Shown piece after piece: positions 55,701 to 64,000 of a stretch of 64,000 nt of DNA. The notes beneath the pieces are model-generated. The model worked only from the letters and a program-made list of their open reading frames with translations. It searched no databases and had not been told where the DNA came from. The translations under genes were made by a program, and so were the position numbers. The stretch is from Marthasterias glacialis (taxonomy: Eukaryota > Echinodermata > Asteroidea > Forcipulatida > Asteriidae). The stretch's first letter is position 1, and each line of letters starts with the position of its first letter. The stretch covers positions 8,392,174 to 8,456,173 of the forward strand of contig OU452223.1 in NCBI GenBank assembly GCA_911728455.2, in the 5' to 3' direction.

Positions 55701-58700
55701 TTTCTTTTCTAGTTTTTCTTTCTGACCCAAATCTCTTAGCTTTTGTACACGATTTGGGCAGATAATCTAATACACAGCAATGTCACATCGGTACAAGCTT
55801 TTTACCATATTGCAGCGTACAACTTAAACTTGTCTCTCAAACAAATTATGTCATGATGTCGTCATTAAGTTCCAAATTACATTACATACCATATTGCAGC
55901 GTACAACTTAAACTTGTCTCTCAAACAAATTATGTCATGATGTCGTCATTAAGTTCCAAATTACATTACATTGAAGATTTTTATTTAAAATTCAATATCT
56001 TCCGCACCATCTTACATAAAAGTGAGAGCGCCCTCTAGCGACAGGGTGTATAAAAGCTTTATTTTTTAATTTGAACATTGTTTATCACATTGCAATAAGT
56101 TATTCATCATATTGTAGCTGGTAACTAAAATTAGTCAACAAAACCAATTAAAACTTTATGGCGTCATCAGTGATCGAAATACATTGATTAAAAGCTTAAT
56201 ATGTACGACAATTTACTTCTCCTGAACTCCGCAAGATAAAGTCATTCATTTTGTGCCATTTTGAAGTAAATAACCGATGTGACATGTTGTGGGCAACAAA
56301 TGCAATCCACTACTTGAGTAGTCCCGCGTCAATTATTGATGACTACAAAAAAGTTCTGGTGGTACTCTGAGTTTAACAACCAAACTTAACATTTAATTTG
56401 GATATCACATGTAATTTACAATATGAAATCATTATGTTTTATCTTGTTGTTCCACCAACCTAAACCACCTGTATTTAGTTGGTATTTTTGCATTAAGTTT
56501 GGCAGATGACATAATGTATGTTTTTAACAGTTCCTCATACTTTTAAAGAGGAAACCTACCTAATGATAATTGAAATTGGTCATACTACCCTCGCTGCATA
56601 AAGTGAGATTTGACCTTCATTTACATGACCTGGGATCTGATTGATTTATTCAGTGTATGATGTGTCTGGTGCCGCTAATGATCGCAATGTGGTGGTCTTG
56701 AATGATATTCATATTGATATCATGGATTACATCATCCCTGCAACCTGTACTGACCAAGAATTCCGCAGTATGTGGGCAGAGTTTGAGTGGGAAAATAAGG
56801 TAGGAATTATTCATATATTATAACATTGTGCTATCTTACACCTGTTTCAGACTGGCGCTCTAGAGACATGCCAAACCAAATTATTGAATCACCCCTTTCC
56901 TTACCATAGGCGACTTTAATCGACTGCACTCATCCCTTCTTCTTTACCATGTATAAGCGACTTTAGTTGACCAAGCTTACACACAAAAAAGCCCTCAGGC
57001 CTGAGCTCAAATGAAGCTGTAGTTTTGTCCATAATGACCCTCCATACCCAAGCTTACCATCATTGGAAAGAGAAAGACAGGATTTTTCCAATGATGGTAA
57101 AATAAAATAAGGTTACTATTGTGCAATCCCTTCAAATTGGGGTGGAACTATCCTAAATGGCAAACAACTACGAAGTGCCATGTGATTGTGTACAAACAAG
57201 TTTTTGAGTTTACAGATCGCACATAGGGAAACAAAGATACAAAACTTTGACATTTATTGTCCAATCACAATGATTTTTAGATTTTTTACTGTAAAACATC
57301 ATCTTCAAGGTGATAATATAGTTTGTAAAATTTGCCTTTGAATAAAAGCTTTCTGTTGTGTAAGAACGTGTGCTTCATGCTTGAGTGGTCAAACAATGTG
57401 GTCCTCAGCGGTTGTTTATGTCCAAACAATTCGGTAACGAAAGGATTAAGTACATAAAAAGTTCGACATCTGAAACAGTTAGGAGCGACTAGACGCGCTA
57501 GAACTTGACTGTTGTAGTCTGTCGGAACGACTCTGGAGCGTCTTGGGTTCAGACGTCGATCTTGTCATGAGCCAAACCTAATGCAAAGTTATGTTAATTA
57601 AGTTCGCCTGTCTGAAATTGAAATCTAGAGTGACTCCTAATCTATTTGGTTTTGCCAACTCTAGAGCGTCAGGCTGAAAGGGGCGTTAATAATTTCCTGT
57701 TGATAACATTGCAGTTCTTATATGTCAAGTGTATCACCTTCTAAGAACATTGACTTCACGATTCAACAGTTAAACTGAGTGCTTTATTAATGACACAATG
57801 TTCAACTAACTTTCTCCAAGATCATTTCTTATAATTGGCCAATCACAGCTATGTGTATTGAGGAAACAGTGTTTTTAAAAACATTCAGTTCATTGAACAT
57901 CTTTATTTGGCTCATGTTTATATTCACTCTGAATTAGCTTGCAAATTGTACAACATTAATGTAGGAAACAGGACATGGGGGATGGTGGTGACATGTTCCC
58001 CAGAATGTCCACACAAAATGTAATAAGCAAATATGGCCAAAGTCATAATTTTATCATGCATATTGAATACATGTCTTTTCATGATTGGTTTGGGTGTATG
58101 TTTTAATTTTATTTAAGCCCTTTGTTATCATTTGAAAATTGTATATATTTTTTATTATGAAATATTATGATCTTAATTATTGTATTTATTTTTTATTTAG
58201 AAATATTATGATCTAAATGCCAGTGTTAAAGTGTGATTTTGAGTTGGTCAGAAGTGACACTGATTTACAGCTTTATTCTTGACTCCATGTCCAACTATAC
58301 TCATGTTTCTCTGTAGATATTTGGGAAAAATTCTTGTATCCTATCTTTCATTTGTAAAGGTTACTGTCAACACCAACATCAGTGATCTGAATGAATACTT
58401 GAAACATGTCCTCCGATCAACAAACATGCGCTGCTTAACTCCCGAAAAGGTAAGAACTCATGACAAGTTGTTATATAAAAAACGTCAAGGATCTCAAGTA
58501 GTGAGATTTTAGATGGATATTCAAATTAATGGTTAATGAGGCTGGACCCCCGGCTCACTCTGATTTGCCTCCATTGAGCCGAAATACAATGAATAACAAT
58601 AGTGGAAGCCCCTCTACGTCTTATAATTCTCTTCTTGGAACAAAAGGACAAAGATGAAGGATTACACAACAATGTCTGCACAATAGCGTAAATTGGCAAT

Positions 58701-59163
58701 ATATTGAGCACTGGCTGTCCTGTTTGTGTGGGTGAAACAAAGCGTTACAAGGCGTGTACCTGCTCTGTGCATGCTCAATAGTGGAATGTCTGGGCGTGTT
58801 TTAACAAAAAATATTTTTGTGGATACACGTCAGCTGGCGCTAACTGGTTAATTAACGACCCAGTTCTCTGTACTTCAAAATAAGTGACTTAGATGCCCAC
58901 TTCTGTTAAGTAATAATTATACCATTTTTATTTTCCAGGCCATTTCAGGAGAATGTGGTTTCATGGCAGCCAACCTTTACGCTCGCTCCATCTTTGGTGA
59001 GGATGCCCTGGCCAATGTGAGCATTGAGAAGCCGAGTAATTCATCCCCAGAGACTCCAGTATGTGGACACATCCGTATCCGAGCCAAGAGTCAAGGGATG
59101 GCCTTGAGCCTTGGGGATAAAATCAACCTCAGTCAGAAGAAGGATAAGGGAACTCGATCTTAA
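37771..59163 (+). CDS. COPB1: Coatomer subunit beta, complete coding set, 21 exons
   Basis: Beta-COP, a core subunit of the COPI coat for Golgi-to-ER and intra-Golgi vesicles. Coding exons: 37771-37861, 38626-38744, 39882-40162, 40653-40860, 41941-42078, 42996-43115, 43845-43952, 45218-45364, 46283-46428, 47323-47471, 48591-48699, 49295-49415, 49583-49654, 50608-50763, 51384-51473, 52361-52450, 53420-53564, 55248-55367, 56654-56799, 58360-58449, 58939-59163. All introns are GT-AG and phases close to 2871 nt, 956 aa against 953 in human. The N-terminal adaptin-like helical solenoid ([31 protein letters not shown]) is followed by the appendage region ([31 protein letters not shown]). The start [14 protein letters not shown] matches the family; the 5' UTR continues upstream across an intron. 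Introns are full of MITEs and SINEs. Confidence 0.97.
37889..38163. repeat. MITE, CAGACTGG..CTCCAGA family, copy 1
   Basis: Inverted ends (CAGACTGATGTTCCAGATTC at the left, GAATCTGGAGTGCCAGTCTG at the right). The interior has TCTGAAACAGGAGCGACTAG and CTTGTCATGAGCCAAACCTA, shared with copies at 54911-55195 and 56846-57678. It lies in the first coding intron of COPB1. Confidence 0.8.
39129..39442 (+). repeat. tRNA-derived SINE (family B), plus-strand copy
   Basis: Colinear with the reverse complement of 12801-13105: a tRNA-like head with AAAGCGCTCACCTCTCACCA and box B-like GGTTCGATTCT, ending ATTAGCCTCCCA. In COPB1 intron 2. Confidence 0.7.
39599..39747 (+). repeat. G-rich minisatellite in COPB1 intron 2
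   Basis: About four units of a roughly 35-bp motif built from GTTAGGGTGGGAGG and GGGTGTAGGGTGGGAGG. Runs of three to five G on the transcribed sense strand could fold as G-quadruplexes. It ends about 135 bp before the next exon. Confidence 0.9.
43371..43596. repeat. MITE, AATAGACCAATC family, copy 2
   Basis: Ends AATAGACTAATCCATTAAGC and GCTTAATGGATCAGACTATT are inverted copies, followed inward by CCCCGCC and GGCGGGG. An internal pair CCAATCACAGCC and TGTGATTGG is also mirrored. 226 bp. Confidence 0.85.
44000..44192. repeat. Palindromic MITE in COPB1 intron 7
   Basis: AATAACAGTGTGAGTACCC at the left mirrors the right arm ending GGGTCCTCACACTGTTATT; inside, TGACCTTGGTTGG mirrors CCAACCAAGGTCA, with a GGACC..GGTCC core. 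The outer TATTTATT sequence extends the arms weakly. A core fragment of the same family is at 51143-51202. Confidence 0.85.
45073..45145 (+). repeat. tRNA-like sequence (SINE head or tRNA pseudogene)
   Basis: GGCTGGATAGCTCAGTTGG is a clean D-arm/box A, but box B is decayed (CGTTTAAATCC) and the acceptor stem does not pair. It is best read as a pseudogene or a truncated tRNA-derived SINE in COPB1 intron 7. Confidence 0.6.
45405..45520. repeat. Palindromic MITE, GGGAGACTTTTG family, copy 1
   Basis: GGGAGACTTTTGAGAG, GCGGGC..CCCCAGTAAG and GGTCCTTTTCT at the left are mirrored by AGAAAAGGACC, CTTACTGGGG and a final AGTCTCCC. It begins about 40 bp after the donor of COPB1 exon 8. A longer relative is at 48106-48263. 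Confidence 0.8.
45719..46060 (+). repeat. tRNA-derived SINE (family C, Leu/Ser-tRNA-like head)
   Basis: The head TTCTGGCCGAGCGGTCAAG and box B GGGTTCGAGTCCC resemble a class II (long variable arm) tRNA. A conserved body follows (GCAAGACACTTAACCACTAT, GCTTCGTCCTTCGGATGGGA). An antisense fragment of the body and head is at 51995-52085. Confidence 0.8.
48106..48263. repeat. Palindromic MITE, CAATGGGAG family, copy 2
   Basis: Left end CAATGGGAGGCTGTTGAGACG, right end AAAAGTCTCCCATTG; inside, TGGTCCTTTTTGAA mirrors AAAAAGGACC, and GAGCACGCACGC mirrors GAGCATGCGTAC-like sequence. In COPB1 intron 10. Confidence 0.75.
48900..49172. repeat. MITE, GGGCCCAATTTCAT family, full-length copy 4
   Basis: 273 bp, the same length and interior order as 11814-12086 and in the same orientation. 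The left end is slightly eroded (GGGCCAAATTTTTAG) and the right end is AGCTCTATGAAATTGGGCC. In COPB1 intron 11. Confidence 0.85.
50240..50330 (-). repeat. SINE 3' tail, minus strand
   Basis: Read on the minus strand: an AGCGCTTTGAGACACCCATA-like block, then GATAAAGCACTATATAAGAA and a TTATTATTATT end. It is the same tail type as 59690-59765, typical of SINEs that borrow a LINE 3' end. Confidence 0.65.
51143..51202. repeat. Core fragment of the 44000-44192 MITE family
   Basis: CCTTGGTTGGTGGCTGGCCG..TTAATGGACCTCGCC matches the inner arm and loop of the element at 44000-44192; the outer arms are missing. Confidence 0.6.
51995..52085 (-). repeat. Fragment of SINE family C, minus strand
   Basis: The reverse complement carries AAGCAAGACACTTAACCATT and a GGGTTTCAGTCCCGGTCGTG box B region, matching the SINE at 45719-46060. 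Confidence 0.7.
52769..53043 (+). repeat. tRNA-derived SINE (family A), first of a tandem pair
   Basis: GGGGCAATCTCGGTAGTCTA, AGTTGGTAAGACATCTGCTC and box B GGGTTTGAATCCC, ending with GTGTATGGGTAGAAAAACAC. It is followed head-to-tail by a second copy. In COPB1 intron 16. Confidence 0.8.
53044..53330 (+). repeat. tRNA-derived SINE (family A), second of a tandem pair
   Basis: Same order as the preceding copy. Box B is disrupted by a run of more than 20 C (near 53195-53217), which probably grew from the CCCACCCGAG stretch. It ends about 90 bp before COPB1 exon 17. Confidence 0.8.
54911..55195. repeat. MITE, CAGACTGG..CTCCAGA family, copy 2
   Basis: Ends CTTCATCTGGCACTCCAGAG and CTCTGGAGCGCCGGTCTGAA are inverted copies; the interior matches 37889-38163. 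It lies about 50 bp before COPB1 exon 18. Confidence 0.85.
55804..55971 (+). repeat. Perfect 84-bp tandem duplication
   Basis: Two adjacent units (55804-55887 and 55888-55971) starting ACCATATTGCAGCGTACAAC appear identical base for base. Non-coding, in COPB1 intron 18. Confidence 0.95.
56846..57678. repeat. MITE, CAGACTGG..CTCCAGA family, copy 3, split by an insertion
   Basis: The left end with CAGACTGGCGCTCTAGAG..GCCAAACCAAATTATTGAAT (56846-56889) is separated from the matching remainder (57445-57678, from ATTAAGTACATAAAAAGTTC to GAGCGTCAGGCTGAA) by 555 bp of unrelated sequence. Confidence 0.8.
56890..57444. mobile_element. Insertion nested in a MITE
   Basis: This 555-bp segment interrupts the MITE at the point where the other two copies are continuous. 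Near its ends, CCTTTCCTTACC at the left is mirrored by GGTAACGAAAGG at the right, so it is probably a small DNA transposon. An internal hairpin (TTACCATCATTGGAAA with TTTTCCAATGATGGTAA) is near 57055-57102. No open frame of note. Confidence 0.65.
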
Positions 59164-59535
59164 AGCTGGTCATACCGGAGAGAAAATGTCTCTTAAGACC
59201 TTGTAGGATCTAGATGTTAAACCTATGAGTCATTTTTATGTGACTGGTTTGTCTCATTATGTTTGCTAAGCAGATAAAATTGTTGTTTAAGCACTATTGT
59301 TGCTCTTTCCAAATGTGTACAGTTTCTTGGGGTATGTTTTTTTGCAAGGCAGCAGTAAATAATATACAAGTATTGAATGCATATGAGTGCATTGTTAGAG
59401 AATGTAATCACGAGAGAAATGGAAAAGCCAGATTTCACAAAGTGATTACATTCCGCGACAATGCACAAATTAAATGCATTCAATATTTGTTTTATATATC
59501 GCACACACAAATCCTTTGCATTGGAATTTTTTCAC

Positions 59536-59541
59536 AATAAA
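59536..59541 (+). other. Poly(A) signal AATAAA of COPB1
   Basis: Canonical hexamer about 375 nt after the COPB1 stop; the first one in this strand that fits a normal 3' UTR. Confidence 0.5.
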
Positions 59542-59689
59542 TACAAATTAGACACAGAAACCCATCAACCCCACAAAAAACTACACAACATGGACGACTC
59601 CAAGTAGATACCAGCCTTGTCTGCTGTGACACGACCTTGCCTGGTTTGGACAAACAGTCCAAGCATCCAGTAGATAATTATTGTGACTG

Positions 59690-59765
59690 GTGTTATGTCA
59701 GAAGTGCTTTGAGATGGCCTTCGGGCTGTGATAAAGCGCTATATAAAAACTGATTATTATTATAT
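59690..59765 (+). repeat. SINE 3' tail
   Basis: GAAGTGCTTTGAGATGGCCT, TGATAAAGCGCTATATAAAA, then TTATTATTAT. Plus-strand relative of 50240-50330. Confidence 0.65.
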
Positions 59766-60123
59766 CCACATTGGACAGTCCTATCCAATATTAAATTTTG
59801 GAGCATCGCGGCAGTAAATATATGGCAAAAAAATGGTTGACACGTGACACGCATTCCACCAATCAAATGACAAGGATCTGTGTGTGTGGTACAATAGATG
59901 TTTATTATAATGCACCAATAAGCACTACATGGACTTGGGCAGGAACAATGTTTATGCACTGTGACCAGTCAGGTGAATATGGGCTATAATACAAAGTAAA
60001 GTGAAGTCTTAAAGAAAATAACCTGACCATCATTGATAAATGTTCTAACTTCTAAGAATATTGACTTTGAAAAGAAAATTGCCATGAAAGCCAACAGAGA
60101 TAGAGAGTAAACGAGACGTGCTG

Positions 60124-60245
60124 TGGATTTCACAAAATTAGTCCTAACATAGGAATAGTCCTTACTTATAACTTGGTTTATAAGGTAGGACTAGTTACTC
60201 ATCCTAACTCGAGATCAGACTAGTCCTTGTGCTTTGTGAAATCCA
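60124..60245. repeat. Palindromic MITE
   Basis: TGGATTTCACAAAATTAGTCC at the left is mirrored by GACTAGTCCTTGTG..TTTGTGAAATCCA at the right; an inner GGACTAGTTACTC core is partly mirrored. About 120 bp, non-coding. Confidence 0.7.
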
Positions 60246-60394
60246 ACCCTGCATCCCAAAGTTGATGAAATTATCCAAGTAAATTCCACCTCAATATCCA
60301 CACAACTCACTTCTGCAAAGACTCTTGTGTTATTGTATACATGAAGTAACTTTGTTAAATTGCCATCTGTAGTAAATTTAAAACAAAGGTGTTC

Positions 60395-60620
60395 AAGAGA
60401 CCAAACTCACTTCGCGGTAGTGAAGTTATCTGAGAAGTCCCCCAATCCACTAAGCGAAAAAGTAGTAGTAGTCCCGGCCGATTTCCTACCCCCAGGTAGT
60501 ACTTAAAAAGCAGGACAGTTCTTTTCAGAACTACGTGGTCTCCCGAATTCCGAAAATCTACTCCGCGGTAGTAGAATAATAGCAAGACAAGTTCTCACAG
60601 AACAATCTACTGTATGTAGC
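60395..60620. repeat. Unclassified repeat fragment
   Basis: Contains the repeated words CGCGGTAGT (twice), GTAGTAGTAGTCCC and ACTACGTGGTCTCCCGAATT, which look like a decayed dispersed element. The class is not recognised and there are no other copies in this window. Confidence 0.3.
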
Positions 60621-62074
60621 AAAGTAGATATAATCACATGGTGTTACCGCAAACTAAATATACATTGATACCTCACCGTGCAATGCCTCAAATCCTATAA
60701 AGGTGTTCAAATGACTGAACCAGGACAAATACATGTACTGTGCTTCATACCAATCTAATGTGACATTGTATGGTTTGTCAGTGTCACTGACTGAACCAGA
60801 AACATTTTGTTTCCATTTGATGCCGGGGCTTTTTCTAGTGGGGAAGGAGTAAGGGTGGTGGAAATAGAGGGAAGGTTTTCTTTTTGAGAATCCAAAATGT
60901 AATTTGCTTGTAGTTGGTGTGATGTGTAGGTATCAGGTAGATTAATTAACTTGTACTCTACAATCCTACTATAGAATAATAAATATAAACATAATACAAA
61001 AATATTAATAAGGTGGTATATAACATTGATAATTTTAAAGTCTTTAAAGCCTCACTTAAACCTGCAACCTGCAAAATGTGTTCGCTTAAAGCATCCTAAA
61101 AAGGATTCAATTTGCCCTTAGGCAACTTAAAAACACAATTGAAAATATCATGCTGTTTTCACAAAATCATGAGCGTTCATTGTAGTTAATTTCAGTTTTT
61201 CTCTAATTATAAATTTCCAACCAGTATTGTTTCCTCCTTTTAAAGATTTAATACCAATTTAGGCCAAGGTCCCTATGTGCTACATCTGTTTGACACGGTT
61301 ATACCGTGGTGTCAGATTTAAATCTTTCTTCAGGATCTTTAAGCACTGATTTTGGTTTTTATAGGTTTATGCTCACTGCATTTCCCATCTTGAAAACACC
61401 CTAAAGTGCTTCAGATGGTTTACCTGTCATAACCAATAGAATTAACTCTCTCATATTATACCTGAAAAATACAGAAGTTCATTGACATGTATTGAGCTTG
61501 TACTCTGATAAGGAAAGAAATAAAACATATAATTATTGATATGTTCTCCTTTTTTGAAGTTGGGAAACAAGAAACATTAGACCTGTGTGATGTGTATTTT
61601 TCTTCTGATATTTTGTTGGTACAAAATTTCTTCCAGTGGAAATGTTACGTGTTGTTTGAGGCTTTGGATTGTGTGTAAAAGGAAGTAACTATGTAAACTT
61701 ATGGGTACAACCATGTGTACAAGTTCCTCTATTAGGAGGATCAGTGTCGCAGCCGTTGTGGTCGAACAATATACTCTGCTAGTCTTAAAAATCATTTTTT
61801 ATAACACACCTTTCCCTGGTTCTTTATCCTGATTGGCTGAACACGGTAGCGTGGGGTGAACTAATATAGCCTATTGCATGAAATCTGCACCGCATGCGCT
61901 TCATTTGGGGGAAATAGTTCACAAAGCGGGAAATAGTTTCAAAAACCTAAAACTATTGACTGGTAAAGAGCGCCCTCAAGAAAACGACGGCGTCTGCGGA
62001 TGGAGAAGAATCTCCGGCCAAAAAACCGCGATTTACTCTTCTAACCGACTTTTTGGATTGAGGTGTGTTATAAA

Positions 62075-62263
62075 ACACATATGGACTGGCATTATTCGAG
62101 CAATAGTGCATGTCTATGCACCCCTCGGGCCTGTGAGTGACCAGGAGCAGGTCCTATTTCCCTCGGCCTTCAGCCTCGGGAAATAGGACCCTCTCTTGGT
62201 CACTCACAGGCCCTCGGGTTGCATAGACGTGCACTATTTCCCTCATTGCCAGTCCATATGTGT
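62075..62263. repeat. 189-bp palindromic element
   Basis: Arms start ACACATATGGACTGGCA and end TGCCAGTCCATATGTGT. Inner blocks TAGTGCATGTCTATGCA, GGGCCTGTGAGTGACCA and GGTCCTATTTCC are all mirrored, with a short CTCGGCC loop. A fragment of the same family (AAATAGGACCCTCTTCTGGT) is near 9585-9617. Confidence 0.85.
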
Positions 62264-63748
62264 ATAATATGTGGTGCACATTTGAATTTGAACTCTATTT
62301 CACATAGAACTTACGAGATATAGATTTATTATTATTTTCATTTTTTAAATTTTGCGAAACCACAGTTTGTGCTTTGGCTTTGGAACAGTCGGCCAGTTTT
62401 ACCTTCCAAACCTTCCAAAGCGTACATTTTTGAAATTACTGATGGAGCCTAGAGGGCATGCAAAACCATGCAACACGTCCCGACAAGACGCATTTTTGAC
62501 CATTGAGAAAATGTCGCTGACCAATCATATTAGTATACACTGATCACTCATCAATTTACACAGAAGTGGTAAAAAAATTTGTCGGAGACTTTTAGCATAG
62601 TTGTATTTTGCCTGTCTTTCAATTTCAGCTAGATACAGAATTTAAAGCAGTGGTGATTTTTAGATCTCCAAATGCTATTTCATTTCCCATGATTTGAAAT
62701 ATAAGCCGTGGAACACTGTGTCGGCTTGAAAATCAGTATATAAGCTGCAGTTAATGTACACCTATTGACTTCCCAAATGGTGAGCTTGGCACAGTTGCTG
62801 CGTGTGGCATGTGTGCAAGGGATCAATACACCAAATAGCAAATAGCAGGAAATCTTATAGGTATTGTTTTCCATTCTTGAATTAAAAGCACTGTACAAAC
62901 AAATCCTAGATTAGACCTCACGGTTTATCGTCAAACCTCATTGAGCTTCCTGCAGTTATTTACAGTTTGTAGGTTGCTCCCTCTAGAGGAGAGTGGAAAT
63001 AACATAAACTTCAGTTGCAATGAAATACATAAATCTGTGATGTTGATTTGTTTATCCTGCTTTTCTTTCTGGTGTCTTGAAAAATTAGGATGTACATTTT
63101 TGTACTAAAAGCATGTGGCACGTGAAATCCAAATAATGTGGTTTTGATTTTTAAAACGTGCAAGTAAAGTTTTTAGTGACGCTATGTGTCAATTCCTTTT
63201 GAGTAGTGTTGGTTCTGAAAAGATCAGATTACTCGACGTCGTGACTACATATGCTTGTGGTTGATTTGATTTTTTAACAATCGTGCTGAAATGCTTTGTT
63301 TGTTAGATTGTGTTTGCTGATAGGGGTGATAGTTGGGTCATGATGATGCTAAATATTATTCACTATACCAGTTATGCCTAAAAATGCACAGGTACATGTA
63401 ATTGGAATTCATAAAAAGTTGTCCTTTAGGTGGTGTATGCACTTTGTGCATTATTTTGTTGGCATAATTGTTTTGATTTTCTGGTAAAAAAAAGAACTTG
63501 AACTTGTTTGGATGTTTGATTGCATTACTACACATTTTTTCTTTTTAGTCAGCTTTTAGTTAATGAAAAAAATGTACAGAGGGTTCATTGATACCCAGAT
63601 TGTATACAAGTTGATAAAAACTTTGTAAATAAGCTTGAGTCGCCTGAGGGCGCTATTTTAAGTCTAGCTCCTATACTTCACATTTATAGTAAATCAATAT
63701 ACAAATTGGAATAATACCAGTCTAAACAACAGCCAAAGTCAAATTGGT

Positions 63749-63827
63749 ATGGCGTTCGCGAGGTTGATAGTTTACTTCTCTTCGTCGTTTAATTTGATCG
63801 CCTTTTGGATTTTTCTCAAACGGAAGG
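63749..63827 (+). CDS. Possible first coding exon of a further gene
   Basis: The ATG at 63749 has a good context (GGTATGG) and opens 26 codons plus 1 nt up to a strong donor (AAGG|GTAAGT at 63828). The peptide is a hydrophobic stretch (about residues 5-22, with VYFSSSFNLIAFWIF) followed by LKRK, as in a signal anchor or first membrane segment. No downstream exon is in the window and the family is not recognised; it could be chance. Confidence 0.35.
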
Positions 63828-64000
63828 GTAAGTTTTTAGGTGAGGCTCATATGAGTTGTTAAAGTGAGTTTCTTTGTCTAGAAAATAGGGTTTGTTTGTT
63901 GATTCAAAGTAACAATGGAAATATGTTTGTGTCTTGGCATGTTCGCGCTCTTTTTCAAGTGTTCACACAGCCATGACGCATTGACAGCAGTCACTGATCA

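Larger units (their letters stand above)
59164..63748. other. COPB1 3' UTR and downstream intergenic sequence
   Basis: The COPB1 3' UTR probably runs to the AATAAA at 59536-59541. Beyond it there is no supported exon: only a SINE tail (59690-59765), a palindromic MITE (60124-60245), an unclassified repeat (60395-60620) and a large palindrome (62075-62263). The remainder is AT-rich with no visible structure. Confidence 0.6.

Noticed and set aside
1-64000. CRISPR arrays, bacterial operons or prokaryotic mobile elements
   Set aside because: Split genes with GT-AG introns, SINEs and poly(A) signals show animal nuclear DNA. The tandem arrays seen are microsatellite and minisatellite repeats without spacers.

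Overview
The window is eukaryotic nuclear DNA, AT-rich and intron-rich, and packed with short palindromic transposons, tRNA-derived SINEs and retroelements. The proteins are animal. The repeat composition, together with a Gmr1-type Ty3/gypsy element (a lineage described from deuterostomes), points to a marine invertebrate deuterostome, most likely an echinoderm. The species cannot be fixed from sequence alone.

Layout, left to right. (1) 779-2233, minus: three exons of TMEM138, a ciliary transition-zone membrane protein; its last exon was not found and probably lies left of the window. (2) 4107-24775, plus: a complete eight-exon deoxyribose-phosphate aldolase gene (DERA, 319 aa), divergent from TMEM138. 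Its last intron (12754-24568) holds two retroelements side by side: a structurally intact Gmr1-like LTR retrotransposon (13479-21601), and a decayed, antisense Penelope-like element (about 21700-24530). (3) 24776-29460: intergenic, with SINE and MITE copies and a long TTTG microsatellite. (4) 29461-32926, plus: a two-exon (possibly three-exon) gene for an unrecognised, largely polar protein of about 867 aa. (5) 32927-37770: intergenic, with a nearly perfect 734-bp palindrome flanked by a 9-bp target duplication and a second, interrupted foldback element. (6) 37771-59163, plus: a complete set of 21 coding exons for the coatomer beta subunit COPB1 (956 aa). (7) 59164-64000: COPB1 3' UTR and repeat-rich spacer, ending with a possible first exon of another gene at 63749.

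The host genes are housekeeping or ciliary loci with no common pathway: DERA handles deoxyribose-phosphate catabolism, COPB1 handles COPI vesicle trafficking, TMEM138 acts at the cilium. Exon boundaries of the three named genes were set by hand. All splice sites used are GT-AG, reading phase is kept across every junction, and the conceptual proteins follow the human family members almost end to end (recalled, not searched).

The most notable object is the Gmr1-like element. Its single 1544-codon gag-pol frame has the order capsid, zinc knuckle, protease, integrase, reverse transcriptase, RNase H, so integrase comes before RT, unlike ordinary Ty3/gypsy elements. It has 1505-bp LTRs that appear to differ at one base, a 5-bp target duplication, a proline-tRNA-like primer-binding site and a SCAN-like capsid segment. 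It looks recently inserted and possibly still mobile.
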